Made by a program: the position numbers and the translations under genes. From NCBI RefSeq assembly GCF_002706795.1, contig NZ_CP017705.1, forward strand, positions 2,761,001-2,825,000: a stretch of DNA of 64,000 bases, given 5' to 3'. The notes beneath the pieces are model-generated. The model did no database searches. It had not been told where the DNA came from and saw only the letters and a list, made by a program, of their open reading frames with translations. This stretch comes from Brevibacillus laterosporus DSM 25 (GTDB taxonomy: Bacteria; Bacillota; Bacilli; Brevibacillales; Brevibacillaceae). Below are positions 1-9,073 of the stretch, piece by piece (positions within the stretch are counted from its first letter, which is position 1; the number at the start of each line of letters is the position of its first letter).

Positions 1-768
1 GGTACGGTTGGAATGGAGATTCTAAATGATATGTCAGAAGCATTGGATTACCTGTTTGTAGGTATCGGAGGGGGAGGCCTAGCAGCAGGCGTTGGAACAT
101 GTGTCAAAGGGATTAGCCCTCTAACAGATGTCATTGGGGTAGAACCGCAGGGAGCGGCTTCTATGAAGCAGTCCTTTAAAGAGAATCAGGTGGTAGCTTT
201 ACAAGAGATTGAGACATTTGTGGATGGAGCTGCGGTCAAGCAAGTAGGGCAACTCTCATACGAACTATGTAAAGAGGTTATCGACGACATCGTCACGGTA
301 CCAGAGGGAAAAGTATGTAGTACAATCCTTGATTTATATAATCAAAATGCAATTGTAGCTGAGCCTGCTGGTGCACTTACCATCGCGGCATTGGATGAGT
401 ACAAGGATAAAATTAAAGGGAAAAATGTAGTCTGTATCGTCAGCGGAGGGAATAACGATATTGATCGTATGCAAGATATTAAGGAGCGTTCTCTAATCTT
501 TGAGGGACTCAAGCATTACTTTATCATTAACTTTCCTCAACGTGCGGGGGCCCTGCGAGAATTTCTTGATGAAGTACTAGGGCCTACAGATGATATTACT
601 AGATTCGAATATACCAAGAAAAATAATAAGGATAATGGACCTGCATTAGTAGGCATCGAATTAAAACAAAAAGATGATTATGGGGCATTAATGGAACGGA
701 TGAGACAAAAAAACTTCCCTTTTATGGAAATCAACCATAATCCAACCTTGTTTAACCTGCTGATTTAG
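1..768 (+). CDS. ilvA: Threonine ammonia-lyase (dehydratase), C-terminal part, cut by window edge
   Basis: This is the 3' part of a PLP-dependent threonine deaminase, which makes 2-oxobutyrate from threonine in isoleucine synthesis. The frame is open from base 1 and the start lies outside the window, so only about 255 of some 420 residues are seen. The glycine loop GGGGLAAG that holds the PLP phosphate lies near the left edge. The last 90 residues (from HYFIINFPQRAGALREF) form the ACT-like regulatory domain, in the short single-domain version typical of Bacillus IlvA. The N-terminal PLP lysine is not visible. A terminator hairpin overlaps the stop codon. Identification is strong. Confidence 0.93.
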   Translation, partial: GTVGMEILNDMSEALDYLFVGIGGGGLAAGVGTCVKGISPLTDVIGVEPQGAASMKQSFKENQVVALQEIETFVDGAAVKQVGQLSYELCKEVIDDIVTVPEGKVCSTILDLYNQNAIVAEPAGALTIAALDEYKDKIKGKNVVCIVSGGNNDIDRMQDIKERSLIFEGLKHYFIINFPQRAGALREFLDEVLGPTDDITRFEYTKKNNKDNGPALVGIELKQKDDYGALMERMRQKNFPFMEINHNPTLFNLLI

Positions 769-790
769 CATCAGCGATTGCAGGGTTTTT
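756..790 (+). terminator. Intrinsic terminator of ilvA
   Basis: The arms CCTGC-TGAT and ATCA...GCAGG can pair around the ilvA stop codon and are followed by GGTTTTT at 784-790. The stem overlaps the last codons of the gene. Confidence 0.5.
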
Positions 791-800
791 ACATTAGGGG

Positions 801-835
801 GAAAAGTAAAGCCCTCGATATGTACATCAGAGGGC
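801..835 (-). terminator. Terminator of the rocE-like permease gene
   Basis: The arms GCCCTC (811-816) and GAGGGC (830-835) form a 6-bp stem. On the minus strand it is followed by TTTACTTTT. It lies 17 bp past the permease stop codon. Confidence 0.6.
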
Positions 836-851
836 TGCGTATAAATGGTAG

Positions 852-2279
852 CTAGATGATGTGGTACGTTTTATCATCCTCTGGCGGGTTATTCGTCATG
901 GGCTTTCTTTTAATCCGTAGGAAGTAATAGAGTAAGCAGAAAAGAGCGAACACTCCACCGCAATATAAGGCGATTCGCTGATCTTTATCAAATGCTAAGC
1001 TGATAAGTACAACTAGATTGAGGGTCAAACTAATTAGTGGCAGGATCGGATAAAACGGGGTCCGGAATTTGAGATCGCGTAACTTCCCGCCATTCTTTAG
1101 ATAATGTTTACGGAATGCTAATTGAGAGGCAGAAATTGAAATCCAACCTACCTGTGCTCCTAATCCTGCAAGCGAAATCAACCAGAGATATACGGTATTT
1201 TCAGCAAACACACTAGAAAGCAAGGATAACAGGGAAATGGAAAACGTGAGTAACAGGGCGTTCATTGGGACGCCTTTTTTGTTTACTTTTCCAAGTGTTG
1301 GACTGGCCATATCTGTTTTAGATAAAGACCACAGCATCCGAGTGGCTGCGAATAAACCAGAATTAGCTACGGATAGTAATGCTGTTAGGATAACAAAATT
1401 CATAATATCGGCGGCATATGGAATACCAATTTTGTCGAATACCATGACGAATGGGCTTTCAACCACTCCTGCTTGTTGATGGGGAATTAGACCAGCTAGA
1501 ATGGTGATCGCTAACACAAAAAAGATGAGTGTCCGCCAAACGGTAGCCCGAATTGACTTTGGAATGTTTTTCTCTGGATTGTCACTCTCACCAGCGGCAA
1601 TGCCAATAAGTTCTGTTCCTTGAAAGGAAAAATTCACCGTTATCATTGTGAGTAACAGACCAGTAATTCCATTAGGTAGCCAAGAGGTTTCAGCAAAATT
1701 ACTTAGCATAGGGGCAGTCTCACCACTACGGAATGGGATCACACCAAACATTGCTGCTCCGCCGAGCACGATAAAGGCTAAAATAGCCGCTACCTTGAAA
1801 CTGGAAAACCAGAATTCGGTCTCACCAAAAGCTTTGGCTGAAAGAGCATTGAGTAAAAATAGTACAATGCCAAAAATTGCGCACCACATCCAGACCGGTG
1901 AATCTGGGAACCATCGTTGCATGAGTAGACCAGAAGATAGAAGCTCTAAGGCTACTGTTACGGCCCAGCCCAACCAGTATAGCCACCCAATGGTAAAACC
2001 CATTGCTGGACTAATAAATTTAGTTGTATACGTCTGGAACGAACCAGACACAGGCATAGCAACTGATAATTCACCAAGACATAGCATGGTGAGATACATG
2101 ATAAAGCCACCTACAAGATAGGAAATGACGGCCCCGATCGGACCTGCTTGGCTAATGGTATAGCCGGAGCCCAGGAAGAGTCCTGTACCAATAATTCCGC
2201 CGAGTGAGATCATAAATAAGTGTCTACTTTTCAGCGTACGTTGCAATTCATGAGAGGAACGTTGTTGGGACATGTCCAT
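852..2279 (-). CDS. rocE: Arginine/ornithine (amino acid) permease, RocE/RocC-like
   Basis: This is a 475-residue amino acid-polyamine-organocation transporter with about 12 membrane segments. The opening LKSRHLFMISLGGIIGTG and the segment GELSVAMPVSGSFQTY closely resemble RocE and RocC of Bacillus subtilis, which import arginine or ornithine. It probably feeds arginine and ornithine to the RocD pathway. The gene lies downstream of rocR on the same strand and has its own sigma-54 promoter at 2341-2358. The start codon follows a GGAGAG ribosome site. RocE and RocC cannot be told apart by eye, so the symbol is a best guess; substrates are inferred from family and context. Confidence 0.85.
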   Translation of the reverse strand: MDMSQQRSSHELQRTLKSRHLFMISLGGIIGTGLFLGSGYTISQAGPIGAVISYLVGGFIMYLTMLCLGELSVAMPVSGSFQTYTTKFISPAMGFTIGWLYWLGWAVTVALELLSSGLLMQRWFPDSPVWMWCAIFGIVLFLLNALSAKAFGETEFWFSSFKVAAILAFIVLGGAAMFGVIPFRSGETAPMLSNFAETSWLPNGITGLLLTMITVNFSFQGTELIGIAAGESDNPEKNIPKSIRATVWRTLIFFVLAITILAGLIPHQQAGVVESPFVMVFDKIGIPYAADIMNFVILTALLSVANSGLFAATRMLWSLSKTDMASPTLGKVNKKGVPMNALLLTFSISLLSLLSSVFAENTVYLWLISLAGLGAQVGWISISASQLAFRKHYLKNGGKLRDLKFRTPFYPILPLISLTLNLVVLISLAFDKDQRIALYCGGVFALFCLLYYFLRIKRKPMTNNPPEDDKTYHII

Positions 2280-2340
2280 CTCTCCTTTCTCTATGATCTC
2301 ACAGTGAGAATGAGATGTATGCGTTTACAAATTAAATATT

Positions 2341-2358
2341 ATGCAACATTCGTACCAA
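2341..2358 (-). promoter_or_regulatory. Sigma-54 (-24/-12) promoter of rocE
   Basis: Read on the minus strand, the site is TTGGTACGAATGTTGCAT, with GG and GC separated by exactly 10 bases as sigma-54 needs. It lies about 60 bp before the permease start codon and next to the gene for a sigma-54 activator. Confidence 0.85.
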
Positions 2359-2395
2359 TTCTAATTTTCTGAATTATAAAGATAAATAAAAGGGC

Positions 2396-2453
2396 ATGCA
2401 AAAAAAATTGTCGCTTTTTGTGTGAAAAACTTTGCTGCCAATTTTTTTTGCAT
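2396..2453. promoter_or_regulatory. Probable RocR upstream activating sequence for rocE
   Basis: A perfect 15-bp inverted repeat, ATGCAAAAAAAATTG at 2396-2410 and its complement at 2439-2453, is spaced by 28 bp. It sits just past the rocR stop codon and 40-110 bp upstream of the rocE -24/-12 site. RocR of B. subtilis binds A/T-rich palindromes containing TTTGCA or TGCAAA cores. Binding here is inferred. Confidence 0.7.
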
Positions 2454-2460
2454 TTGATAC

Positions 2461-3978
2461 TTACAGGTTTTCTTTTTGTAAACGACGTAAGCGATATTGC
2501 AAACTTTGTCGACTCATCCCTATATGTTCTGCGGCATGGGATATATTTCCTGCAAACTGATCTAATATTTTTCGAAGATAGATCCCTTCAAAGGTGTGTA
2601 GCACTTCTTTTAATGGCAATGAATCCTGCTGTAAGAGGTGTAGGGTATCTTGTATATGAGAGTCATGCAAATTTGGTTGAGTATTGGTAGTTTCTGTCGA
2701 ATAAGCTCTATGACTTATAATCGTTTTTGCCTGAACCCCAGGTGCTGATGAAGAAGGAATTGAGGCTGATCCAGGTAGTTTACGGCGAATATGATGGAGA
2801 GGCAGATGCTCAAGTGCAATGATGGTTTCATCAGTCAGCATTAAATTCATTGCACCTTCAATGAAGTGCTCCAATTCACGAACATTTCCGGGCCAATCAT
2901 AATCTCCGAAAAAACGCTGTACATCTTCGTTTATATCTTCTACATCCATTTGAAACAGACGGTTATATTTATTGATGAAATGATTAGCTAAAGTCGGAAT
3001 ATCCTCACGACGTTCACGAAGTGGCGGAATGAGTAGGGTGACTACACCTAGGCGATAATACAAATCCTTCCGCAATTGGTTTCTTGAGATCGCTTCGATT
3101 GGATCTTCATTAATGGCAGCGATAATGCGAACGTTAATTGCGCGATCCTTTGTATCACCAATACGTCGGATCGTTTTCTCTTGCAAGGCGCGCAACAATT
3201 TAGCTTGGAGGGGGAGGTTAAGAGAGTTTAATTCATCTAAAAATAAGGTCCCGCCTTCTGCTTGCTCAAATAAACCAGGTCGTTCTATAGCTCCTGTAAA
3301 GGCACCCTTTGTTGTACCGAATAGTAGCCCCTCGATTAAGCTATCTGGCAGAGCTGCACAATTTTGCGAAATAAAAGGGGATTTGGCTCGCATACTAGCA
3401 TGATGAATACTTTGCACAAACAGCTCTTTGCCCGTTCCGGTTTCTCCGACAATCAGAACGGAGGAGGAGGTACGGGCTACTCGTTTTGCGTGTTCAATCA
3501 TTTCGCAAATGGCGGGACTATTTCCAATGATGCTTGCAAAGGTATAACGCGTGCTACCTATCTCTTTTTTAGCGAAATAATTTTCACGTATCATGCGCTC
3601 CATTTTAGTTACATCATTTGCAATTTCCACTGCTCCAATATTCGTTCCATGTTGTTGCAAGGGGAGCGTGTTATTAATGGTAGTAATCTCTTTACCCTTA
3701 CCGTTTAAATAGGTTTGTCTGATCTGACGCAAGCTCTCTCCTTTATGTAGAGCTTGAAGCAAAGTGCTTTCCTGATCAGGAGAAAATTGAAAAACGTCTA
3801 GCAACTTCTTGCCAAGAACGTCCTCCTTTTGCATGCCTTCTAGTTCTGCCATTTTACGATTATATAAAATAGAGGTGCCATCCGCGTCGATTACGTGTAC
3901 ACCTTCATTCATTTCGTCCAAAATATGAGCAACCATTGCTAGAAAGGTTGTTCCGTCCATCAACGGAGACGTGGACAT
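2461..3978 (-). CDS. rocR: RocR-type sigma-54-dependent transcriptional activator
   Basis: This 505-residue enhancer-binding protein has an N-terminal PAS sensor (about residues 10-125), a central AAA+ domain (about 150-375) and a C-terminal Fis-type helix-turn-helix (NISHAAEHIGMSRQSLQYRL). The AAA+ domain carries Walker A GETGTGKE near residue 178 and the sigma-54 contact loop GAFTGA at 225-230. RocR senses ornithine or citrulline and switches on arginine catabolic genes. Here it lies between rocE and the divergent rocD, both with -24/-12 promoters and nearby inverted repeats, which fits local control of both. GTTKGAFTGA and other core motifs are intact, so it should be active. Confidence 0.92.
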   Translation of the reverse strand: MSTSPLMDGTTFLAMVAHILDEMNEGVHVIDADGTSILYNRKMAELEGMQKEDVLGKKLLDVFQFSPDQESTLLQALHKGESLRQIRQTYLNGKGKEITTINNTLPLQQHGTNIGAVEIANDVTKMERMIRENYFAKKEIGSTRYTFASIIGNSPAICEMIEHAKRVARTSSSVLIVGETGTGKELFVQSIHHASMRAKSPFISQNCAALPDSLIEGLLFGTTKGAFTGAIERPGLFEQAEGGTLFLDELNSLNLPLQAKLLRALQEKTIRRIGDTKDRAINVRIIAAINEDPIEAISRNQLRKDLYYRLGVVTLLIPPLRERREDIPTLANHFINKYNRLFQMDVEDINEDVQRFFGDYDWPGNVRELEHFIEGAMNLMLTDETIIALEHLPLHHIRRKLPGSASIPSSSAPGVQAKTIISHRAYSTETTNTQPNLHDSHIQDTLHLLQQDSLPLKEVLHTFEGIYLRKILDQFAGNISHAAEHIGMSRQSLQYRLRRLQKENL

Positions 3979-4085
3979 AGCAGCTCACCTCATTTCGTAT
4001 TTTCTCCAATTTGGTGTAGTCATTCTAACATAGATGGAGTGAGGTGCAAAATAATTTTGCTATGAAAACTGCTTGAAACTGTTTG

Positions 4086-4131
4086 TGCAAACTTTTTTTG
4101 CGTAGTAAGCTTATTTCGTGCAAAAAAAAGC
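4086..4131. promoter_or_regulatory. Probable RocR binding sites for rocD
   Basis: TGCAAA (4086-4091) with TTTGCG (4097-4102), and TGCAAAAAAAA at 4119-4129, repeat the half-site seen before rocE. They lie between rocR and rocD, close upstream of the rocD -24/-12 promoter. Assignment rests on sequence similarity to the rocE site and on context. Confidence 0.6.
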
Positions 4132-4152
4132 TTATTTCTTTACAATTTTTTG

Positions 4153-4170
4153 TTGGCATAGAAAATGCAT
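4153..4170 (+). promoter_or_regulatory. Sigma-54 (-24/-12) promoter of rocD
   Basis: TTGGCATAGAAAATGCAT has GG (4155-4156) and GC (4167-4168) spaced by 10 bases. It lies 35 bp before the rocD start codon. Confidence 0.85.
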
Positions 4171-4205
4171 AAAAATATAAGCAGCTAGATATAGGAGGGT
4201 TATTT

Positions 4206-5396
4206 ATGACAACGACAAAACAAATTATTGATCAGACAGAACGGTTCGGAGCACATAATTATCACCCACTGCCGATTGTAATTTCCAAAGCAGAGGGCGT
4301 TTGGGTAGAAGACCCAGAAGGCACTCGCTATTTAGATATGTTAAGTGCGTATTCTGCCTTGAATCAAGGACATCGTCATCCGAAAATCATTCAAGCGCTA
4401 AAGGATCAAGCGGATAAAGTAACCTTAACCTCGCGAGCTTTTTACAACGACCAACTTGGTCATTTCTATGAAAAAGTTGCTACATTGACAGGTAAAGACA
4501 TGGTTATACCGATGAACTCGGGAGCGGAAGCAGTAGAAACAGCAGTAAAAGCAGTACGTCGTTGGGCGTATGATAGTAAAAAAGTACCAGCGAATCAAGC
4601 GGAAATTATTGTTTGTGAAGGGAACTTCCATGGACGTACAGTTACGATTACTTCCTTCTCTTCCGCTGATGAGTACAAACGAGGCTTTGGTCCATTTACC
4701 CCTGGCTTCAAAGTTATTCCGTATGGTGACAGCAAGGCATTAGCAGAAGCCATTACTCCTAATACAGCTGCATTTTTAGTAGAGCCGATTCAAGGGGAAG
4801 CAGGGATTGTCATCCCAGAGGAAGGCTTCTTACGTGAAGCGCGTCGTCTCTGTGACGAGCATAATGTATTACTGCTAGCGGATGAAATTCAAACTGGTTT
4901 TGGACGTACCGGAAAAATGTTTGCTACAGATTGGGAAGGTATAAAAGCAGATATGTACATCATGGGAAAAGCGCTAGGCGGTGGAGTTTTCCCAATCTCT
5001 GCTGTAGCGGCTGATAGCGAGGTATTAGGTGTATTTGAACCAGGGTCCCATGGGTCTACTTTTGGTGGAAACCCATTGGGCTGTGCAGTAGCAGTGGCGG
5101 CGTTGGACGTGTTGGAAGAAGAAAGACTAGTGGAACGCTCTTTAGAGCTTGGCACTTATTTTATGGAAAAAATGAGAGAGATTAAGAACCCTCATATTAA
5201 AGAGGTTCGTGGGAAAGGGTTGTTTATCGGTTTAGAGTTAGATACAACAGCGCGTCCGTATTGTGAAAGCTTAAAAACATTAGGATTGCTGTGCAAGGAA
5301 ACCCATGATACGACTATTCGTTTCGCACCACCTCTTGTCATTAGTAAAGAAGAGCTGGATTGGGCGATTGAACGAATTAAGCAAGTATTAGCGTAA
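4206..5396 (+). CDS. rocD: Ornithine aminotransferase
   Basis: This 396-residue class III PLP aminotransferase moves the delta-amino group of ornithine to 2-oxoglutarate, giving glutamate semialdehyde and glutamate. [17 protein letters not shown] binds the cofactor phosphate, [15 protein letters not shown] holds the PLP-contacting aspartate, and [11 protein letters not shown] holds the PLP lysine. Its length matches RocD of Bacillus. The start codon follows AGGAGGG. It is divergent from rocR and preceded by a sigma-54 promoter, so ornithine or arginine induction through RocR is expected. A strong terminator follows. No rocA or rocF lies in this window. Confidence 0.95.
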   Translation: MTTTKQIIDQTERFGAHNYHPLPIVISKAEGVWVEDPEGTRYLDMLSAYSALNQGHRHPKIIQALKDQADKVTLTSRAFYNDQLGHFYEKVATLTGKDMVIPMNSGAEAVETAVKAVRRWAYDSKKVPANQAEIIVCEGNFHGRTVTITSFSSADEYKRGFGPFTPGFKVIPYGDSKALAEAITPNTAAFLVEPIQGEAGIVIPEEGFLREARRLCDEHNVLLLADEIQTGFGRTGKMFATDWEGIKADMYIMGKALGGGVFPISAVAADSEVLGVFEPGSHGSTFGGNPLGCAVAVAALDVLEEERLVERSLELGTYFMEKMREIKNPHIKEVRGKGLFIGLELDTTARPYCESLKTLGLLCKETHDTTIRFAPPLVISKEELDWAIERIKQVLA

Positions 5397-5425
5397 AACG
5401 AAAGAGAAGCTACTTACTAATAAGG

Positions 5426-5454
5426 AAAAGAGCCAGCATGTCTGGCTCTTTTTC
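5426..5454 (+). terminator. Terminator of rocD
   Basis: AAAAGAGCCAG and CTGGCTCTTTTT form a stem of about 11 bp with a 5-base loop, followed by a T tract. Confidence 0.9.
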
Positions 5455-5458
5455 TAAT

Positions 5459-5781
5459 CTATTGCCGCTTTTTATCAGTGAGGTTTACTTCCCAATCGAC
5501 ATTTCTATACTCCTTTTTAGCAAAGTGATACTTGATAGTCAGCTCTTTTGGCATTGTAGTTAGCTCGTGAATGGTTAATGTGTTATCAGATGCTTGATAG
5601 ATACGATAGGATTTACCGGTTTCATCGATTGCTCTCCACATCGATGTATTCACAACGTTCTTGCCCAAAACGCTGTCGATTTCAAGATCTACGCTTTTAT
5701 TTTCCGTATCTACCTTTACTTTTTTAAAGGTGTATGTGCGTTATCATAAGCTATAACGAAGGAGGGAGGATTTTCTTTCAC
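5459..5781 (-). pseudogene. Frameshifted or decayed gene of unknown family
   Basis: The last 69 codons (5459-5668, TTG start) read as a soluble beta-rich segment, but the same frame stays open upstream to about 5738 with no start codon. The neighbouring frame then reads on as VKENPPSFVIAYDNAHTPL to a GTG at 5779-5781. Joining the two frames at the A6 run near 5725 gives one continuous protein-like sequence of about 107 residues, so a one-base indel is likely. No signal peptide or upstream ribosome site is seen. I do not recognise the family; it may resemble the C-terminal part of exported Bacillus domains. It could also be a short functional gene. Confidence 0.5.
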
Positions 5782-5857
5782 ACTTTTTGAAAAAACTTTT
5801 AAAAAGATTGTTGTATGCTATCATAACGTTGAGACTTTTGTGAGCGGAGGGATAGAT

Positions 5858-6688
5858 ATGACGTTACGTATTACAAATGGAGCAACATTAGCAAACGGAG
5901 TAGTAAAGCCTTGGTTGGGGCTTGGAGTCTATAAGGCGGATGACGGTGCTGAGGTGGAGCAAGCCATTCGTATGGCGCTAGAGGCTGGTTATCGCAGTAT
6001 AGATACAGCGGCGATTTATGAAAATGAAGCAGGAGTGGGAAAAGCGATTAGAGATAGCAAGATTCCACGTGAAGAGATTTTTGTCACGACAAAGGTGTGG
6101 AATACGGAGCAAGGCTATGAGTCAACCTTACAAGCCTTTGATACTAGTCTTCAAAAATTAGGCCTGGATTATATTGATTTATATTTGGTGCACTGGCCGG
6201 TTCCTGGTAAATATAAAGAGACGTGGAGAGCTTTGGAGACTCTTTATAAAAAAGGGCTTGTCCGTTCGATTGGTGTAAGTAATTTTCATATTCATCATTT
6301 GGAAGATTTATTGTCAGTATGTGAAGTGAAACCAATGCTCAATCAGATAGAGATGCATCCCTATTTAATTCAGGAAGAATTGCGTCAGTACTGCGAGCAG
6401 CATGGAATTTATGTAGAGGCATGGCGTCCGCTGATGCGAGGTAATCTGGAGGTTCCACTGGTGCAAGAAATGGCAGAGCGCTATCAGAAAACGCCTGCTC
6501 AAATCGTGTTACGCTGGGATTTACAGCATAAGGTTTTGGTCATACCTAAATCGGTAAGAAAAGAACGGATTATCGAAAATGCGGGCTTGTTTGATTTTGA
6601 GCTTACAGATGAAGACATGGCTATGTTAGACAGCTTGAATCGAGATCAACGTTTTGGTCCAGATCCCGATCATTTTGATTATAAATAG
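5858..6688 (+). CDS. Aldo/keto reductase (YtbE/YvgN-like)
   Basis: This 276-residue NADPH-dependent reductase of the AKR5 type has a TIM-barrel fold. It has the signature GYRSIDTAAIYENEAGVG with the catalytic Asp and Tyr, the lysine in VTTKVWN, and the histidine in LVHWPVPG. IPKSVRKERIIENAG is the C-terminal cofactor signature. The ATG at 5858 was chosen because GGAGGG lies 6 bases before it; a GTG 18 bases upstream lies on the ribosome site itself. It is monocistronic with a terminator at each side. The substrate is likely small aldehydes such as methylglyoxal, by family only. Confidence 0.92.
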   Translation: MTLRITNGATLANGVVKPWLGLGVYKADDGAEVEQAIRMALEAGYRSIDTAAIYENEAGVGKAIRDSKIPREEIFVTTKVWNTEQGYESTLQAFDTSLQKLGLDYIDLYLVHWPVPGKYKETWRALETLYKKGLVRSIGVSNFHIHHLEDLLSVCEVKPMLNQIEMHPYLIQEELRQYCEQHGIYVEAWRPLMRGNLEVPLVQEMAERYQKTPAQIVLRWDLQHKVLVIPKSVRKERIIENAGLFDFELTDEDMAMLDSLNRDQRFGPDPDHFDYK

Positions 6689-6701
6689 CTGAGTAAAAAG
6701 C

Positions 6702-6750
6702 AAAAAAACATTTCACGTGTCCTTGGAACGGAACGTGGAATGTTTTTTGT
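6702..6750 (+). terminator. Terminator of the aldo/keto reductase gene
   Basis: ACATTTCACGT pairs with ACGTGGAATGT across a 14-base loop, with A and T runs at the outer sides. Confidence 0.85.
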
Positions 6751-6890
6751 TTACAGCCTAATTTGATCAAACTTATAACAATGAAATAGCTCAGCAGGCA
6801 GAATCTTTATGTCTGAATCCAAGAGGAACAGAGTAAAGAAGAAAGCATGCACTGATTTGTTTAGATAAAATAACTAAAATTTTTTATCAG

Positions 6891-6917
6891 ACAAGGTAGG
6901 AATTCATTCTACCTTGT
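6891..6917 (-). terminator. Terminator of the DUF1361 gene
   Basis: ACAAGGTAG (6891-6899) and CTACCTTGT (6909-6917) form a perfect 9-bp stem. T-rich sequence follows on both strands, so it may also stop readthrough from the left. The interval 6751-6890 shows nothing else. Confidence 0.65.
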
Positions 6918-6928
6918 TGGTGTTTTTA

Positions 6929-7630
6929 TTACTGATGGGGTTTAGCTTGTACCTGTGAAGGGTGTAAAGAGCTTACATATGGTCGAATGAGAACATAAAA
7001 CAGTGGATATACAAAAGCTACAAATATACTAAAGTGAACAATAAATAGAACAGCTTCCTGATTAAAAATCGCCTCTATCGCATGGTTGAGGATGCTTACT
7101 GGATGCTGGATGATATCCCAGCTATTCCAACGTAGGAAACGACCTAAGTAAACACCAATACCTGTTAATAGCTGTGTTATCAAAACGAAGAGCCACCCGA
7201 TCAAAGAACCAAAGCGTTGGGCCAAGATTTGATGCAACAAGGCTAGAGATAAAAAGCCGAGTATAATCCCAGTTAGCGCAAAATAAAAGTTTAGCGTCAC
7301 ATCATAATAGATGAAGTAGCGAATATTTAACGTGGTCAGATGTACAATATCCGTCACAATATAGGCCGCATTGGGAAGAAAAAACAGCCACACGCCAGCT
7401 ATCGGTAGCATCCCAATCGAAAAACGCTGCTTGCGTTGGTACCAGTCAAATAAAATCAAAGCCATGATAAAGGGCATCCAAGCTAGCACTAGATTTGGAA
7501 TAAGTAGCCAACGAAAAGTCAGGCGACCTGTGTCAAATACACGATACATCCACAAAATGGCCGAGCCTGCCGACATAAGAACCATTACATTAAACAAGTA
7601 CAGCAATGGTTTTTGTTTAAGAAAAGACAT
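6929..7630 (-). CDS. DUF1361 family membrane protein
   Basis: This 233-residue integral membrane protein has about 6-7 hydrophobic segments. The motifs DVTLNFYFALTG and GVYLGRFLRWNSWDI are typical of the DUF1361 family, whose function is not known. The start at 7630 (MSFLKQKPLLYLF) was chosen because AAAGGAG lies 8 bases upstream; an ATG 87 bases further out lacks such a site. The gene is divergent from the que operon and has its own terminator. Confidence 0.8.
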   Translation of the reverse strand: MSFLKQKPLLYLFNVMVLMSAGSAILWMYRVFDTGRLTFRWLLIPNLVLAWMPFIMALILFDWYQRKQRFSIGMLPIAGVWLFFLPNAAYIVTDIVHLTTLNIRYFIYYDVTLNFYFALTGIILGFLSLALLHQILAQRFGSLIGWLFVLITQLLTGIGVYLGRFLRWNSWDIIQHPVSILNHAIEAIFNQEAVLFIVHFSIFVAFVYPLFYVLIRPYVSSLHPSQVQAKPHQ

Positions 7631-7740
7631 AGAGATACTCCTTTGGTAATAGGGAAAGGTTTGTTTTATTATAGCTAGCAATATTGCATCAGTCAAAATT
7701 TGTAATTTGTAAAACACTTATGCTTTCTATAAAAACAGCG

Positions 7741-7746
7741 TATAAT
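7741..7746 (+). promoter_or_regulatory. -10 box of the que operon promoter
   Basis: TATAAT lies about 60 bp before the preQ1 aptamer. No clear -35 box is seen at the expected distance. Confidence 0.5.
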
Positions 7747-7753
7747 GGAGAAG

Positions 7754-7911
7754 TCTGTTTACCGCAAGCAGACAACCAGAAGAATTCCATGCCTTTGTGC
7801 ATGGGAGAGGTTCGCGAACTCCCTCTATAAAAAACTACCTGGGGACAAGTTTCTATGATAGTTCAAGAACGCTCTTTCTTCGTAGACCCTTGAAGACACG
7901 ATTCTTCAAGA
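7754..7911 (+). other. Structured leader of the que operon
   Basis: The leader can fold into GTCTG/CAGAC (7754-7773), CCATGC/GTGCATGG just before the aptamer, and a late hairpin CTTGAAG/CTTCAAG (7890-7911) close to the queC start. The last hairpin has no T tract, so it looks more like a translation control element than a terminator. Confidence 0.45.
7806..7837 (+). ncRNA. PreQ1-I riboswitch aptamer
   Basis: AGAGG and CCTCT (7806-7810, 7822-7826) form stem P1 around an 11-base loop starting TTC, followed by the conserved tail ATAAAAAACTA. This is the preQ1-I consensus known from the B. subtilis queCDEF leader. It lies about 95 bases before queC and should repress the operon when preQ1 is plentiful. 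Confidence 0.93.
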
Positions 7912-7932
7912 ACACGAAAGGGATGAAGCGAC

Positions 7933-8601
7933 ATGAAAAAAGACAAAGCGGTGGTTGTATTTAGTGGTGGCCAAGACAGCACGACGTGTTTGTTTTGGGC
8001 ACAAAAACAGTTTGGTGAGGTGGAAGTAGTCACTTTTGATTATGGCCAGCGTCACAAGCAAGAAATTGAATGTGCACAGAGAATTGCCAGAGAGCAAGGC
8101 GTCAAGCAGACGATTATGGATATGAGTCTGTTAAACCAATTGGCTCCTAATGCGTTGACTCGCGATGATGTAGCGATTGAACAGGTAGAAGGTGAAATTC
8201 CCAATACATTTGTGGATGGACGCAATCTGCTCTTTTTGTCGTTCGCAGCGGTCTATGCTAAGCAAATTGGTGCTCGGCATATCATCACCGGTGTTTGCGA
8301 AACCGATTTTAGCGGTTATCCAGACTGTCGGGATTCCTTTATCAAATCGCTCAATGTGACTCTGCAGCTAGCAATGGATTATCCATTTGTAATCCATACA
8401 CCACTTATGTGGTTAAACAAAGCGCAGACATGGAAGCTATCCGATGAACTGGGAGCGTTTGAATATGTCCGTGAAAAAACCTTGACCTGCTACAACGGAG
8501 TGATTGGCGATGGATGTGGTGAATGTCCAGCTTGCCAGTTACGTGCGGCAGGCCTTAAAGCATACGAAGAGGAGCGAGCGAACAATGGGAAACTTCTATG
8601 A
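7933..8601 (+). CDS. queC: 7-cyano-7-deazaguanine synthase
   Basis: This 222-residue enzyme converts 7-carboxy-7-deazaguanine to preQ0 with ammonia and ATP. The N-terminal PP-loop [13 protein letters not shown] binds ATP. The C-terminal zinc site has four cysteines in the pattern CX8CX2CX2C ([16 protein letters not shown]). It is the first gene of queCDEF and overlaps queD by 17 bp. Confidence 0.96.
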   Translation: MKKDKAVVVFSGGQDSTTCLFWAQKQFGEVEVVTFDYGQRHKQEIECAQRIAREQGVKQTIMDMSLLNQLAPNALTRDDVAIEQVEGEIPNTFVDGRNLLFLSFAAVYAKQIGARHIITGVCETDFSGYPDCRDSFIKSLNVTLQLAMDYPFVIHTPLMWLNKAQTWKLSDELGAFEYVREKTLTCYNGVIGDGCGECPACQLRAAGLKAYEEERANNGKLL

Positions 8602-9073
8602 TTTTCACATTGTCGAACGCTTGCAACGATATGAACAGGATATCCAGAAGGAAGAGCTACGTTATCATCAAAAGCGAGTGCTAGTAAGCAAAGAATTCAC
8701 TTTTGATGCTGCTCATCATCTACATGCTTACGAGGGTAAATGTAAGAATTTACATGGACACACCTATAAGGTTGTGTTTGGCATTAGTGGTCGTCCCAAT
8801 GAAATTGGGATTACCGTAGATTTCGGAGACATCAAAACCATCTGGAAAGAACAAATCGAGGTTTATTTAGATCATCGTTATTTAAATGAAACGTTACCAC
8901 AAATGAATACAACAGCAGAAAATATGGTAGCGTGGATATTTGAAAAAATGGAAGAGTCTCTTACCAATATCTCTATTTATCAGGAACAGGGCGTACGTGT
9001 GGAATTTGTAAGGCTATTTGAGACACCAACTAGCTATGCCGAGATGCGCAGGGAGTGGATGTATAATGAGTAA
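8585..9073 (+). CDS. queD: 6-carboxy-5,6,7,8-tetrahydropterin synthase
   Basis: This 162-residue T-fold enzyme makes carboxytetrahydropterin from dihydroneopterin triphosphate. Zinc-binding histidines appear in [14 protein letters not shown] and in HGHTYKV, and CKNLHGH holds the catalytic cysteine. The ATG at 8585 was chosen because AGAGGAG lies 9 bases before it and the protein begins upstream of the conserved core; it overlaps the end of queC. The N-terminal 30 residues before the core are longer than in many QueD proteins. Confidence 0.95.
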   Translation: MGNFYDFHIVERLQRYEQDIQKEELRYHQKRVLVSKEFTFDAAHHLHAYEGKCKNLHGHTYKVVFGISGRPNEIGITVDFGDIKTIWKEQIEVYLDHRYLNETLPQMNTTAENMVAWIFEKMEESLTNISIYQEQGVRVEFVRLFETPTSYAEMRREWMYNE

